The notes beneath the pieces were generated by a model. The model ran no database searches. It had not been told where the DNA came from and saw nothing but the letters and a program-made list of their open reading frames with translations. The position numbers and the translations under genes are program-made. From Alkalinema sp. CACIAM 70d (GTDB lineage Bacteria; Cyanobacteriota; Cyanobacteriia; Leptolyngbyales; Leptolyngbyaceae), in assembly GCA_002148405.1 (NCBI GenBank), contig MUGG01000106.1, positions 1 through 57,796 of the forward strand: DNA of 57,796 nucleotides, given 5' to 3'. This document shows positions 26,551 through 36,105 of this stretch, in pieces. Positions within the stretch are counted from its first letter, which is position 1. Each line of letters begins with the position of its first letter.

Positions 26551-27507
26551 CTAGGCTGAAAGGTAGCGATCGATCGCCAGCTTAGCCGCCCCCAACATGC
26601 CTGCCCGGTTACCCAGTTCCGCTCGGAGCAATTGCAGGCCATCCCGTGAGGTAGGCATCACCCGTTGTTCAATTTCTCTCCAGGCAGCGGGAAAGAAAAA
26701 TTCACTACTGTCACAAATACCGCCTCCGATGATGATGGCATCAGGCGTCAACACATAGATCAAGCTAGTGAGCCCGATTCCCAGATCCCGACCATAGGCT
26801 TGCCAGAAGGTTAAAGCCTCGTAGTTCCCCGATCGGGCGAGTTGAAACAATTCCGCTGGATCCTTGCCCGATCGCCGTTGAATGGCCGCGATCGCTAGAT
26901 GCTGCTCCAGGGAGCCGCGATTACCACTTTTGCAGGTATGACCTTCAGGATCCATCGAAATTAGGCCTAGTTCTCCAGCAGCCCCGTGGCGTCCTGTGAA
27001 GAGTTGGCCATTGATGAAAACCGCGCCGCCCACCCCAGTGCCCAAGGTCAGCAGAATCATGTTCTGAAACGATCGGCCTGCACCTAACCAGGCTTCCCCC
27101 AAACCAGCACAATTGGCGTCATTTTCGACGATCGTGGGACGCCCCGTCTTGGCTTCTAACCAGGCGGCAACGGGGATATCGATCCAGTGGGGCAGATTGA
27201 TGGCAATGCGGGCTACTCGGCCTGAGCGATCGGCGGGGCCGGGAGTGCCAATACCAATGGCGATCGCGGTACGCTGTGGATCGACTTGGGCAATGCCTTT
27301 GCAGACCGCCGCGAGGGTAGGTTCTGGCTCAGCAGGTTGGGGCGTTGGCAAGGTCAGGGTTTGCAGACATTGACCCGTTACCGTAAACCGTCCTAGCTTG
27401 ATAGCAGTGCCCCCGAGATCAATTCCCAGGACTTGTGGCTCGGTTAAGCTGGGAGATCGTTCTACCTCTAAGGCAGACTCTAGGCAAGCAGAATCCAACG
27501 CCGTCAT
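26551..27507 (-). CDS. ROK-family glucokinase
   Basis: 318 residues. ATP-binding LGIDLGGTAIKLGRF near residue 28, sugar-binding ENDANCAGLGE near 133 with GTGVGGAVFING near 158, and the ROK motif region HGAAGELGLISMDPEG. It should phosphorylate glucose with ATP, feeding glycogen-derived or external sugar into glycolysis. The zinc motif is incomplete: the family Cys cluster reads CKSGNRGSLE, keeping one of three cysteines. The gene overlaps by one base (TAATG) the small gene upstream, so the two should be translationally coupled. Confidence 0.92.
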   Translation of the reverse strand: MTALDSACLESALEVERSPSLTEPQVLGIDLGGTAIKLGRFTVTGQCLQTLTLPTPQPAEPEPTLAAVCKGIAQVDPQRTAIAIGIGTPGPADRSGRVARIAINLPHWIDIPVAAWLEAKTGRPTIVENDANCAGLGEAWLGAGRSFQNMILLTLGTGVGGAVFINGQLFTGRHGAAGELGLISMDPEGHTCKSGNRGSLEQHLAIAAIQRRSGKDPAELFQLARSGNYEALTFWQAYGRDLGIGLTSLIYVLTPDAIIIGGGICDSSEFFFPAAWREIEQRVMPTSRDGLQLLRAELGNRAGMLGAAKLAIDRYLSA

Positions 27508-27740
27508 TACGCCAACTTATCCCAAGCTTGGGCCACAATATCGAATAACCAGCGACGCTGCTGAGGATCCAACAAGGAATCATCAGCCAACACTTCTGCT
27601 TTTACGTCTTCTAAGCTTTGCCCCCTGGCTCGCGCATTTTCGATTACCCCTGCGATCGCTTGGGCCAATAACTCATCGTTGACAGGCTGCTGGCGCAACG
27701 ATGCCAAATTTCGAGAGTTCCGGGGGATGGGATAATTCAT
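27507..27740 (-). CDS. 77-residue conserved-looking protein coupled to glucokinase
   Basis: Small acidic, mostly helical protein with no membrane segment. Its stop shares a base with the glucokinase start (TAATG), evidence that it is real and cotranslated. The segment LAQAIAGVIENARARGQSLE followed by a DPQQRRWLFDIVAQAW end resembles small cyanobacterial proteins of unknown function. It could be a regulator of the kinase, which is inference from position only. Confidence 0.7.
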   Translation of the reverse strand: MNYPIPRNSRNLASLRQQPVNDELLAQAIAGVIENARARGQSLEDVKAEVLADDSLLDPQQRRWLFDIVAQAWDKLA

Positions 27741-27860
27741 AGGAGATGCGAAGACGCCTTAGAATCAAGATGAAGAAGTGTAAATATTTCTCAGCTATCT
27801 GATTTGGTATCAGGAGTTTAGCTCATTTTGGCGACCTGTCAACCCCATTGCCCTCGGTAA

Positions 27861-29996
27861 ATGATCGGAGTTTTCATACCGCAAATGAAAGAAGTTCTCT
27901 ACCTCGAAATCCCCCAACCCAAAACCGATGCTGTACGTGACTGGCTGCGGGAAACTTATCAACCTCTCATGGGGCAGAAAACAGCGACTCCCAATGGCTG
28001 CCGGGTGGCGATCGGGGCGGGAGAACTTTCGATTTTTGTGTGGCATGTCCAGCGCACAACGTACTTAAAGGTATTCCGTTGGGCAGAGAACCCGGTGCCC
28101 CAGGAAAAAGCGATCCTGACCCATCTCAATACAGCGATTCGATCGGCATTTCCGAATCAGTATCCTGTGCCGCCCCAAATTGATCTGTCCCAGCAGAGCA
28201 TTTTTGAAGCATTGGCGGCGGATTATCCGGAAACGGTGAAATATTTCCAAAAAATTCCCAACGGAGAATACGACCTGACGCGGGTCTACTGGTGGGAGCA
28301 ACGCTGGCGGGAGGGGGTACGCAATCCCCAAACGCCCAAGCAGGTGATCTTTGAGCGATCGGCCCAGGAATCGGCCCCTAGCCCATCGGGAGCAGCGCCT
28401 CAACCGGATTATGATCTGATTTACGTTGGCGGGGCGTTGGGGGTTGTCCATGCGGCGGTGATGGCCCAATTAGGCTATCGGGTGTTGCTGCTGGAACGAT
28501 TGCCCTTTGGCCGGATGAATCGGGAGTGGAATATTTCCCGTAAGGAATTTCAAAGTTTGATTGATTTAGGTTTGTTTACGGCCGAGGAATTTGAGTCGAT
28601 TATTGCGGCGGAATATGTCGATGGATTCCATAAATTCTTTGACGGTAATAATCCACCCCAAGCCCGATCGAGCATTTTGCACACACCGACGGTCTTGAAT
28701 ATCGCGATCGATGCGGAGAAGTTTTTGCGGTTGTGCGGGGAAAAGCTAACCACGGCGGGGGGCGAAATTTGGGGTGAAACGGAGTTCCAACGGGCGGAGG
28801 TCGATCGCGACTGTGTGACGGTTCAGGCGATCAACTTGCCGACGAAAACGGCGAAGGTCGCCACCGGTAAGTTACTGGTAGATGCGATGGGCACCGCTTC
28901 GCCGATCGCGTGGCAGTTGAACGGGGGACGGGCCTTTGATAGTGTGTGTCCGACGGTGGGCGCAATTATTTCCGATGGCTTTGAGGAAGGGGTATGGGAT
29001 TCGCAGTATGGCGATGTCTTGTTTAGCCATGGTGATTTGTCCAAGGGGCGGCAGTTGATTTGGGAACTGTTCCCCGGTGAGGGAAAGGATTTAACGTTCT
29101 ATCTGTTCCACTATCACCAAGTCCATCCTGAAAATCCCGGCTCGTTGCTGGAAATGTATGAGGACTTTTTCACGATTTTGCCGGAGTATCGCCGTTGCGA
29201 TATGGACAAGCTGGTCTGGAAAAAGGCAACCTTTGGCTATATTCCCGGCCACTTCAGCAGCAATGCTAGCGATCGTAAAGTAGCGTTCGATCGATTGATT
29301 TCGATCGGGGATGCAGCTTCGTTGCAGTCTCCGTTGATTTTTACGGGATTTGGATCGTTAGTGCGTAATCTGGGACGGTTAACCCATCTGTTAGACATTT
29401 GTCTCAAGCATGATTTATTAACCGCAAGTTATTTAGATCAAATTCGGGCTTACCAAAGTAATGTTTCAGTGACTTGGCTCTTTTCTAAGGGCATGATGGT
29501 GCCGACCCACGATAACATTCCGCCTTACTTACCCAATGCATTGCTCAATACGTTCTTTGAAGTATTGGCGAGACAGGATCCGGACGTTGCCGATAACTTT
29601 ATTAAAGATCGTGCTAGTTGGCTCGATTTCAACAAGATGGCGATTACAGCGGCCAAGATGAATCCGGCACAGTTGGCTTGGATTTGGCGGGTGACGACGG
29701 TGCAGGAATGGGTGCAGTGGTTTGGTAGTTATGTGAATTTTGCATTGAGCGCGATCGTGGGCTTCCTGTTCGGTGGCTGGTTCCCTGGATTGGTGCTGGG
29801 GCAGCGGGCTTGGTTAGAATCGCGCTATCCCAGCCTGTGGCTCTGGCTAGTGGCGCGGGCCTATGATGTGACCTATGGATTGGGTAAGCCGCAGCGGATG
29901 CCGAAGCTGGAACTGCACCAGTTAGGTAAACCGCAGGGACGATCGTCGATCGGATCTACAACGCCGCCGAGGGAACCCCAAACCACCGCACGGTAG
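27861..29996 (+). CDS. CruA/CruP-type FAD-dependent lycopene cyclase-like protein
   Basis: 711 residues; an ATG eight codons later (27885) is also possible. An N-terminal region of about 180 residues precedes a Rossmann-type FAD site (YVGGALGVVHAAVMAQLGY, then LLLERLPFG) and the GRMNREWNISRKEF stretch, which I associate with the CruA/CruP lycopene cyclase family. A second dinucleotide-contact segment DRLISIGDAASLQSPL lies near 475. CruA-type enzymes form the beta rings of carotenoids; CruP has a photoprotective role in which carotenoid epoxides decline. The sequence alone does not let me choose between them. A 16-bp tandem repeat starts at the stop codon. The glucokinase pair diverges upstream. 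Confidence 0.72.
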   Translation: MIGVFIPQMKEVLYLEIPQPKTDAVRDWLRETYQPLMGQKTATPNGCRVAIGAGELSIFVWHVQRTTYLKVFRWAENPVPQEKAILTHLNTAIRSAFPNQYPVPPQIDLSQQSIFEALAADYPETVKYFQKIPNGEYDLTRVYWWEQRWREGVRNPQTPKQVIFERSAQESAPSPSGAAPQPDYDLIYVGGALGVVHAAVMAQLGYRVLLLERLPFGRMNREWNISRKEFQSLIDLGLFTAEEFESIIAAEYVDGFHKFFDGNNPPQARSSILHTPTVLNIAIDAEKFLRLCGEKLTTAGGEIWGETEFQRAEVDRDCVTVQAINLPTKTAKVATGKLLVDAMGTASPIAWQLNGGRAFDSVCPTVGAIISDGFEEGVWDSQYGDVLFSHGDLSKGRQLIWELFPGEGKDLTFYLFHYHQVHPENPGSLLEMYEDFFTILPEYRRCDMDKLVWKKATFGYIPGHFSSNASDRKVAFDRLISIGDAASLQSPLIFTGFGSLVRNLGRLTHLLDICLKHDLLTASYLDQIRAYQSNVSVTWLFSKGMMVPTHDNIPPYLPNALLNTFFEVLARQDPDVADNFIKDRASWLDFNKMAITAAKMNPAQLAWIWRVTTVQEWVQWFGSYVNFALSAIVGFLFGGWFPGLVLGQRAWLESRYPSLWLWLVARAYDVTYGLGKPQRMPKLELHQLGKPQGRSSIGSTTPPREPQTTAR

Positions 29997-30027
29997 TTGA
30001 GATGAAGTGTGGTTGAGATGAATGTGT
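29996..30027. repeat. 16-bp tandem duplication at a stop codon
   Basis: GTTGAGATGAAGTGTG is followed directly by GTTGAGATGAATGTGT. The first unit begins at the last base of the flavoprotein gene's stop codon. Confidence 0.75.
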
Positions 30028-30142
30028 AAACCGGAAAAAGGATTCCTCACAGCCACGATTGCAGCTACGATCTCTGAGATTGATGGCTGAATCTTTGCTG
30101 AAGGAACCCTTACAGCGATTGTCCTAGTTCGACTTCTGTCTT

Positions 30143-30697
30143 TTAACTTCCCATCAACTTCGATCGGGCAATGACAAAGGCAGAGATTGATTTCGCATCC
30201 GCCAAATCTCCCGACAGAATTGCCTGTTCCACTTCCTCCGGCGTCATCAACACCACTTCAATATCTTCATCATCATCCTGCTCCGGCGGTTGCTCCAACT
30301 GCTCTAAGCCCTTGCCCAGAAACGCATAGATAATTTCATCGGAATAACCCGGAGCCAGGAAAAATTCTCCCAGCTTCTCAATTTCAGCAGCCTTGTACCC
30401 CGTTTCTTCCTGAATTTCCCGTTCTACCGTTGCGACGGGATCTTCCCCCTCTTCTACCGTTCCTGCCGGAAACTCCAGAATGCGCGACTTCACCGTAAAG
30501 CGATACTGCCGCACCAACACCAGCTTGCCCTCCGGCGTCACTGGGATCACCAAGGCCCCACCGGGATGACGCACACATTCAAACTCTCCCTCAACCTTAT
30601 TGGGCAACCGTAGGCGATTGACTTCATAGGCAAACTTGCGGCCTTGATAAAATAGCTTACGACGCAGCAATTGAGGCGGTTCAGAACCAAAGGGCAT
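30143..30697 (-). CDS. Nudix hydrolase, ADP-ribose pyrophosphatase-like
   Basis: 184 residues. A complete Nudix box (residues 79-101) reads GTVEEGEDP then REIQEETGY, giving the GX5EX7REUXEEXGU pattern with all Mg2+-binding glutamates. LVRQYRF (61-67) and FPAG just before the box are marks of the ADP-ribose/ADP-sugar pyrophosphatase group (NudF-like). It would cleave ADP-ribose or ADP-sugars to AMP plus sugar phosphate in the cytoplasm. Next in line on the same strand, upstream, is folK with a 150-base gap, so cotranscription is possible. Confidence 0.9.
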   Translation of the reverse strand: MPFGSEPPQLLRRKLFYQGRKFAYEVNRLRLPNKVEGEFECVRHPGGALVIPVTPEGKLVLVRQYRFTVKSRILEFPAGTVEEGEDPVATVEREIQEETGYKAAEIEKLGEFFLAPGYSDEIIYAFLGKGLEQLEQPPEQDDDEDIEVVLMTPEEVEQAILSGDLADAKSISAFVIARSKLMGS

Positions 30698-30846
30698 AGT
30701 GTTTAATCAACCTAAAATGAATAAGAAGAACAAAGAAACATCAGTTTCAACGAAAAACCAATCTCAAAGAGACGCAAGTCTCACTGAATTCTAAGGGCAA
30801 AGCGCAGAAATTCTCAACCCTATCGCAGAGAACCTCGATCGGGCCC

Positions 30847-31383
30847 TTAAATACCCAATTCTTTCGCCAGAGTCTGGGGATCATCCGGGGAATTCTTCCA
30901 CTTTTCTACCCCGCTACAGTCAATGTCCGCCAACAATTCTGCCACCGATCGCCCCGTCACAGGATTAAGCCAATCCGCCGCAATTTCCGCCAATGGCACT
31001 AAAACAAACGCCCGTTCGTGCATTCTGGGGTGGGGTAATTCCAACGTCGGCGTGGTTAAAATGATATCTTCAAACAGCAATAAATCTAAATCTAACGTTC
31101 GCGCGCCCCACCGCTCCCGCCGTACCCGACCAAACTGATTTTCCGTGTGCAGCAGTTGGGTCATCAATTCCTGTGGTTGCAACTGGGTTTGCAGCAGGGC
31201 ACAGCCATTGAAATAGTCCGGCTGGGGGGGGCCTACGGCCTGGGTAAGATACCACGACGATCGAGCCTGTACCTGAATTTTGGGGGTCGCCGCCAGCATC
31301 CTCAATGCCGATTCCAAAATTTCTAAGGAGTTGCCCAAATTGCTGCCCAGGGCGATCGCGCATTTTGAAGCGGTAGTAGCCAT
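30847..31383 (-). CDS. folK: 2-amino-4-hydroxy-6-hydroxymethyldihydropteridine pyrophosphokinase
   Basis: 178 residues. HPPK signatures in order: ALGSNLGNSLEILESAL at the N-terminus, the substrate segment QTQLQPQELM, the catalytic stretch FGRVRRERWGARTLDLDLLL (with the Mg2+-binding Asp pair) and LPHPRMHERAFVLVPLAEI. It transfers pyrophosphate from ATP to the hydroxymethyl pterin in folate synthesis. No other fol gene is nearby. The cysteine desulfurase gene diverges upstream. Confidence 0.95.
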   Translation of the reverse strand: MATTASKCAIALGSNLGNSLEILESALRMLAATPKIQVQARSSWYLTQAVGPPQPDYFNGCALLQTQLQPQELMTQLLHTENQFGRVRRERWGARTLDLDLLLFEDIILTTPTLELPHPRMHERAFVLVPLAEIAADWLNPVTGRSVAELLADIDCSGVEKWKNSPDDPQTLAKELGI

Positions 31384-31569
31384 GGTCTAACCCGTTTCCA
31401 CAGAAGGACAAACTCCACTTTATAGCGCGATGGCCTCGCTTGCACCCGTACTAGGGTCACCCGACCCTCGGGAATTCCTTGTAGGATAGTCACAAGATAG
31501 AGTTCCAGCCAGTTCTACAGCGAGCCCTACCAGTTCTCTATCATTTTTATTCTGCATTATTCTGCCACT

Positions 31570-32739
31570 ATGCCCGATCGCCCGATCTATCTCGATTGTC
31601 ATTCGACTACACCCGTAGACGATCGCGTCTTCGAGTCAATGAAACCTTTTTTTACAGAGTTTTTCGGCAATCCCGCCAGCGTTACCCATCAGTACGGTTG
31701 GGAAGCGGAAGCAGCGGTGAAATTAGCAAGAACAACACTGGCGGAAGCGATCGGTGCAACACCTGAGGAAATTATCTTTACCAGTGGGGCAACGGAAGCG
31801 AATAATTTAGCGATTAAGGGCGTTGCCGAAAGTTATTACGGTCAAGGTCGGCATATCGTCACGGTGGCAACGGAACATAATGCGGTACTGGATCCTTGCC
31901 GCTATTTGGAAACCCTAGGCTTTGAAATCACGATTCTGCCTGTTCAAACCAACGGATTACTCAACTTGGCGCAATTGGAAGCGTCGCTGCGATCGGATAC
32001 GATTTTGGTTTCCGTGATGGCTGCGAATAATGAAATTGGCGTGCTACAGTCGATCACCGAAATTGGCCAACTCTGCCACGATCGCCAAATCATTTTTCAT
32101 ACAGATGCCGCCCAAGCGATCGGCAAAATTCCCCTCAATGTGCAAACCATGCAGGTGGATTTAATGTCCCTAACGGCCCATAAGGTCTACGGCCCCAAGG
32201 GCATCGGCGCGCTGTATGTGCGGCGGCGCAATCCTCGGGTGGCCTTGGCTCCCCAACTGCACGGCGGCGGCCACGAACGGGGACTGAGATCGGGGACGCT
32301 GTATGTACCGCAGATTGTCGGTTTTGCTAAAGCCGTGGAAATTGCCATCGACGTGCTTCCGCAGGAATCCCAACGGATTCGCCAACTGCGCGATCGCCTG
32401 TGGTCGCAATTGCAAACGTTAGACAGCCTCCATCTCAATGGTGATTTTGAACAACGCCTACCGGGAAATTTGAATATTAGTATTCCTCACGTAGAAAGTA
32501 CAGCGTTGCTCCTAGCCTTGCAATCTACGATCGCGGTTTCCTCCGGTTCCGCTTGTACTGCCGCTAAAATCGAGCCTTCGCACGTTCTCACCGCCTTGGA
32601 TTTACCCGATGATCTCGCCTTTGCGTCCCTTCGCTTTGGCATTGGTCGATTTAATACTGAAATTGATATCGATCGGGCGGCTCAAGCGGTGATCACAGCC
32701 GTCAACGCTTTAAAAACATATCCACCTGCTTCGGAATAA
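31570..32739 (+). CDS. Cysteine desulfurase (NifS/IscS family)
   Basis: 389 residues of a class V PLP-dependent aminotransferase fold. His103 stacks on PLP, Asp179 (HTDAAQAIGK) contacts its nitrogen, and Lys205 (TAHKVYGPKG) forms the Schiff base. The active-site Cys329 lies in SSGSACTAAKIEPSHVL, the loop form of group I (IscS/NifS) enzymes. It removes sulfur from cysteine to give alanine and a persulfide for Fe-S clusters and thiolated tRNA. No isc/suf genes are adjacent. It is convergent with the helicase gene, with only one base between the stops. Confidence 0.95.
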   Translation: MPDRPIYLDCHSTTPVDDRVFESMKPFFTEFFGNPASVTHQYGWEAEAAVKLARTTLAEAIGATPEEIIFTSGATEANNLAIKGVAESYYGQGRHIVTVATEHNAVLDPCRYLETLGFEITILPVQTNGLLNLAQLEASLRSDTILVSVMAANNEIGVLQSITEIGQLCHDRQIIFHTDAAQAIGKIPLNVQTMQVDLMSLTAHKVYGPKGIGALYVRRRNPRVALAPQLHGGGHERGLRSGTLYVPQIVGFAKAVEIAIDVLPQESQRIRQLRDRLWSQLQTLDSLHLNGDFEQRLPGNLNISIPHVESTALLLALQSTIAVSSGSACTAAKIEPSHVLTALDLPDDLAFASLRFGIGRFNTEIDIDRAAQAVITAVNALKTYPPASE

Positions 32740-32740
32740 C

Positions 32741-35134
32741 CTACTGCACCTTGCGAATCGGGGCAATTTTCGGATCAATAATCTTGTGACCCGCTTTGGG
32801 AAACTTCACTCCTAAATTCACCTTAGCACCATTGCCAAATACATGGCTCACCTGCCCCGTGCCAAATGCCTCATGGACTAGCTTATCGCCTACCTTCCAT
32901 TCCTGAGGCGGATTATTGCGTGCCTTAAAAGTTGAGCTAGTCGCCGCTGCTTTTCCTCCCGCCTTACCCACTGCCTTGCCGCTGCCTCCTTTGGCTAGCC
33001 CCTGACTCAGCCGTGACGGAATGGCCGATAGGGTATTGCTTTCCAATAATTCCTTCGGCAATTCTGCGAGGAATAGCGACGGCATGGCCGGTTCCCGGTT
33101 TCCGTACAGTCGCCGCTCCCGCGCATAGGAGATAAACAGCCGTTCTTGGGCACGGGTAATGCCCACGTAGCACAACCGCCGTTCTTCCTCGATCGCAGCG
33201 GGATCATCCAACGATCGGTAGCTGGGGAATAACCCCTGCTCCAATCCCACGAGAAACACGACGGGAAATTCCAATCCCTTCGATGAATGTAAGGTCATCA
33301 ACGAGACAACTTCATCTTCATTGTTTTTATCATCCAAATCTGACGCCAAAGCTGCACTGGCCAGAAATCCCGTTAAGCTACGATCGTCTTCGCTGTCTTC
33401 CTCAAATTGCAATACCGCGTTATATAGCTCCTGCACGTTTTCCAGTCGATCGATCGCTTCGTCGGTGCCTTGCAGTTTCAAATCATCTAAGTAACCCGAT
33501 TCCTCCAGCAAGTTCTGCACCAATTCTGAAGCAGACATCTGATCAAGCCGCTGACGATACTTTTGAATCAACCCAGAGAATGCTAAAACCCCTTTAGCAG
33601 AACGGCCTGCCAGGGTTTTAACTGAAGTTTCATCACTCAGAATTGCCCACAGGGAAGTTTCTAATTCTGTGGCAGCTCTGACTAAGGATTCGATCGTGGA
33701 TTTGCCCACCCCGCGTTTAGGGGTATTAATCACCCGCAGCAAACTCACTGTATCAGCAGGATTGGCCACTGCACGTAAATAGGCCAGTACATCCTTAATT
33801 TCTTTGCGATCGTAGAAGCGCAGGCCCCCAATAATTTTGTAGGGCACGGCAGCACGGCGGAGGGATTCTTCTAGGGCGCGGGATTGAGCATTGGTGCGAT
33901 AGAGGAGGGCAAATTTGCCCCAAGTCAGTTCTGGATTGGTACGCTCCAAACTCTGAATTTGCCGCACCACAAATTCCGCTTCGTCTACTTCGTCGTCGCA
34001 GCGATGGCAGTAAACCGCATCCCCTTCCCCCCGAGTTGCCTTAAGGACTTTATCAATGCGCTCGGTATTGTTCTCAATTAACGCATTCGCCATTTCTAGA
34101 ATATTGGCCGTCGATCGATAGTTTTCCTCCAACTTCACCATCGTCTGCGTTTCCGTATCGGCTTTACGATCACCGAAGTCTTCTTGGAATCCCATCAGAA
34201 TAGTGAAATCAGCCGATCTGAAGGAGTAAATAGACTGGTCTGCGTCTCCCACAACAAAAATCGATCGGTGGTTCCAATCCTTAAATTTGCGTGGAGATTC
34301 CCCGTTCGTGGTCAGTTGTTGTAACAGATCGTATTGCGTTCGATTCGTATCCTGGTATTCATCAACTAAGATGTGACGAAAGCGTCTATGCCAGTAATCT
34401 CGTACCTGTTCATTTTGCTGAAACAGCTTAACCGGAAGCCAAATTAAATCATCAAAGTCTAGGGCGTTATTCTCCGCCAGTCGATCGAGGTAATGGTTAT
34501 AGACGTCGGCAATCACCCGACCGCGAAAATTTGGCTGTTCCCGCTCCACATCCGCCGGAGATAAGCCTTTGTTTTTAGCATTGCTGATGGCGTAGCGGAC
34601 GTTACGTGGCTCGAACTTCTTGTCGTCTAAATTGAGTTTATTGACAATAATGTCTTTCACAACACTTTGTACATCCGATTCGTCAAAAATAGAAAACGTC
34701 TTCGTCCACTTCCGCCCCTTTTCATCGGTGTACTTTTCAATATCAAATCGCAGAATTCGGCAGCAGAGGGCATGGAACGTGCCAATCCACAGGTCTTTGG
34801 TGATGTTTTTGTAGACTTGCGATCGCAGCTTGGTCTGTTCGTATTCCGGCAGGGCATTCAAAGGCTTTCCATGGGTGGCTTGGGCCTGCTGATCGGCAAA
34901 CAGGCGCTCAATTCGATCCTTCATTTCCTTGGCAGCTTTGTTAGTGAAGGTGACGGCAAGGATATTCTCTGGATCCACATGATGGGTGAGAACTAAATTG
35001 GCGATGCGATAGGTTAAAGCCCGCGTTTTGCCCGAGCCAGCCCCGGCCACCACTAGCAGCGGGCCACAAAAGTGCTCGACCGCCTGCCGTTGGGATGGAT
35101 TAAGGTGTGCCAAAAAGTTCTGAAACTGAGCCAT
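32741..35134 (-). CDS. pcrA: UvrD/PcrA-family ATP-dependent DNA helicase
   Basis: 797 residues with all superfamily 1A motifs: Q-motif LNPSQRQAV, Walker A VAGAGSGKT near residue 30, motif Ia TFTNKAAKEM, motif II LVDEYQDTN near 255, motif III VGDADQSIYSFR, motif IV LEENYRS, motif V TLHSSKGLEFPVVF near 610 and motif VI YVGITRAQERL. The C-terminus after a Gly/Lys/Ala-rich linker carries a small beta domain (WKVGDKLVHEAFGTGQV) typical of PcrA, used for RNA polymerase contact. It works in mismatch and nucleotide excision repair and in removing proteins from DNA. Moderate size and the tail fit PcrA/UvrD rather than Rep. Confidence 0.95.
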   Translation of the reverse strand: MAQFQNFLAHLNPSQRQAVEHFCGPLLVVAGAGSGKTRALTYRIANLVLTHHVDPENILAVTFTNKAAKEMKDRIERLFADQQAQATHGKPLNALPEYEQTKLRSQVYKNITKDLWIGTFHALCCRILRFDIEKYTDEKGRKWTKTFSIFDESDVQSVVKDIIVNKLNLDDKKFEPRNVRYAISNAKNKGLSPADVEREQPNFRGRVIADVYNHYLDRLAENNALDFDDLIWLPVKLFQQNEQVRDYWHRRFRHILVDEYQDTNRTQYDLLQQLTTNGESPRKFKDWNHRSIFVVGDADQSIYSFRSADFTILMGFQEDFGDRKADTETQTMVKLEENYRSTANILEMANALIENNTERIDKVLKATRGEGDAVYCHRCDDEVDEAEFVVRQIQSLERTNPELTWGKFALLYRTNAQSRALEESLRRAAVPYKIIGGLRFYDRKEIKDVLAYLRAVANPADTVSLLRVINTPKRGVGKSTIESLVRAATELETSLWAILSDETSVKTLAGRSAKGVLAFSGLIQKYRQRLDQMSASELVQNLLEESGYLDDLKLQGTDEAIDRLENVQELYNAVLQFEEDSEDDRSLTGFLASAALASDLDDKNNEDEVVSLMTLHSSKGLEFPVVFLVGLEQGLFPSYRSLDDPAAIEEERRLCYVGITRAQERLFISYARERRLYGNREPAMPSLFLAELPKELLESNTLSAIPSRLSQGLAKGGSGKAVGKAGGKAAATSSTFKARNNPPQEWKVGDKLVHEAFGTGQVSHVFGNGAKVNLGVKFPKAGHKIIDPKIAPIRKVQ

Positions 35135-35256
35135 GGGTGCAGAGAAAGTGAGAGACAGACCAAATACTCACAATAGCGTTTTCTGGGAGTTTTGGGCGAT
35201 CAGCTGGCCAGTCGGCTCATTTCAGAACGCAAGATAGGCGCAGAGGTTGTCTACTC

Positions 35257-35517
35257 CTAGCTGAAATTGTCCCCAGATGGCTCCTCTCTGGGGACGTAAT
35301 GGTGATGAATCAGCAGTAATAATGCCGTAGTGCGCCCAGATTCATCTTCTTCCAAGTCCTCCGTGAGGGCAGGCAATGTTGTGATCGCTCGATCGAGGAG
35401 AGCCTGGGCAATTTCTGTGTAATAGGTAAAGGCATCCTCCCCAGCAGGGGATGGCTGTTCCCACCGTTGGACTAACCGTTGTTCGTCGAGTTGTAACAAC
35501 TCCGGATACACAAACAT
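35257..35517 (-). CDS. 86-residue protein of unknown function
   Basis: Small acidic soluble protein beginning MFVYPELLQLDEQRLVQRWE, with a helix-rich middle and a LLLLIHHHYVPRE segment near the C-terminus. The ATG at 35517 leads a frame without rare residues, and the protein is not a shadow of another gene. It lies 122 bases upstream of the helicase gene on the same strand, so cotranscription is possible. No family is recognised. Confidence 0.6.
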   Translation of the reverse strand: MFVYPELLQLDEQRLVQRWEQPSPAGEDAFTYYTEIAQALLDRAITTLPALTEDLEEDESGRTTALLLLIHHHYVPREEPSGDNFS

Positions 35518-36105
35518 GAGTCTTCACCCAACATCATGACTTCCAGTGTGACAAAGTTTGCAAATTTCGTGACAAGAGAATGTGCCGATCGAAGATCTGT
35601 ACACTTACATACAACAATTAATTAAAAGACATTAAGAAGTGATTTACATGAATTGGATAGTTCGGCGAATTTTGTGAGTTGATGGGTTGAATTGCATCAA
35701 TAGATTCGCAATCACTAGAAGTAATAGCTATAGAAATCTTATTCTGAACGTCGATCAAGCAATCGATAGTTCTTGTAGAAGAATTCAGAGTTGTTTTGGG
35801 TCACGGACTTGCTAAGAAACAATATTCCTATTCACCGACCCACCGACCCATCCACCTACTTGTCATTTTCCTGGGATGAAAGCTGTTGGACGTGAAAGCG
35901 GCTGGCCCTGAAAAAATCCATGAAAATCCAACGATTGAGCGTTTTTTGGCGACGGCCTGGGTTACAATGCATTGCCTGGATGATCGATTTTTGTCTAGGG
36001 ATTATTGCCTAGCAGACGAATCATCCGGAATCCAGATTAACTGCTGGAACACTCATTCGATTACCCAAGTTCAATTACCCACGGGATCATTGTAGAGGTG
36101 TGGCA
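35518..36105. other. Intergenic region, no gene seen
   Basis: AT-rich spacer between divergent genes. A CACCGACCCA-type unit is doubled near 35837-35853. Weak short frames only. Confidence 0.45.

Noticed and set aside
28065..28469. 134-residue minus-strand frame opposite the CruA/CruP-like gene
   Set aside because: Basic, Arg-rich antisense shadow; the plus-strand gene covers the region entirely.
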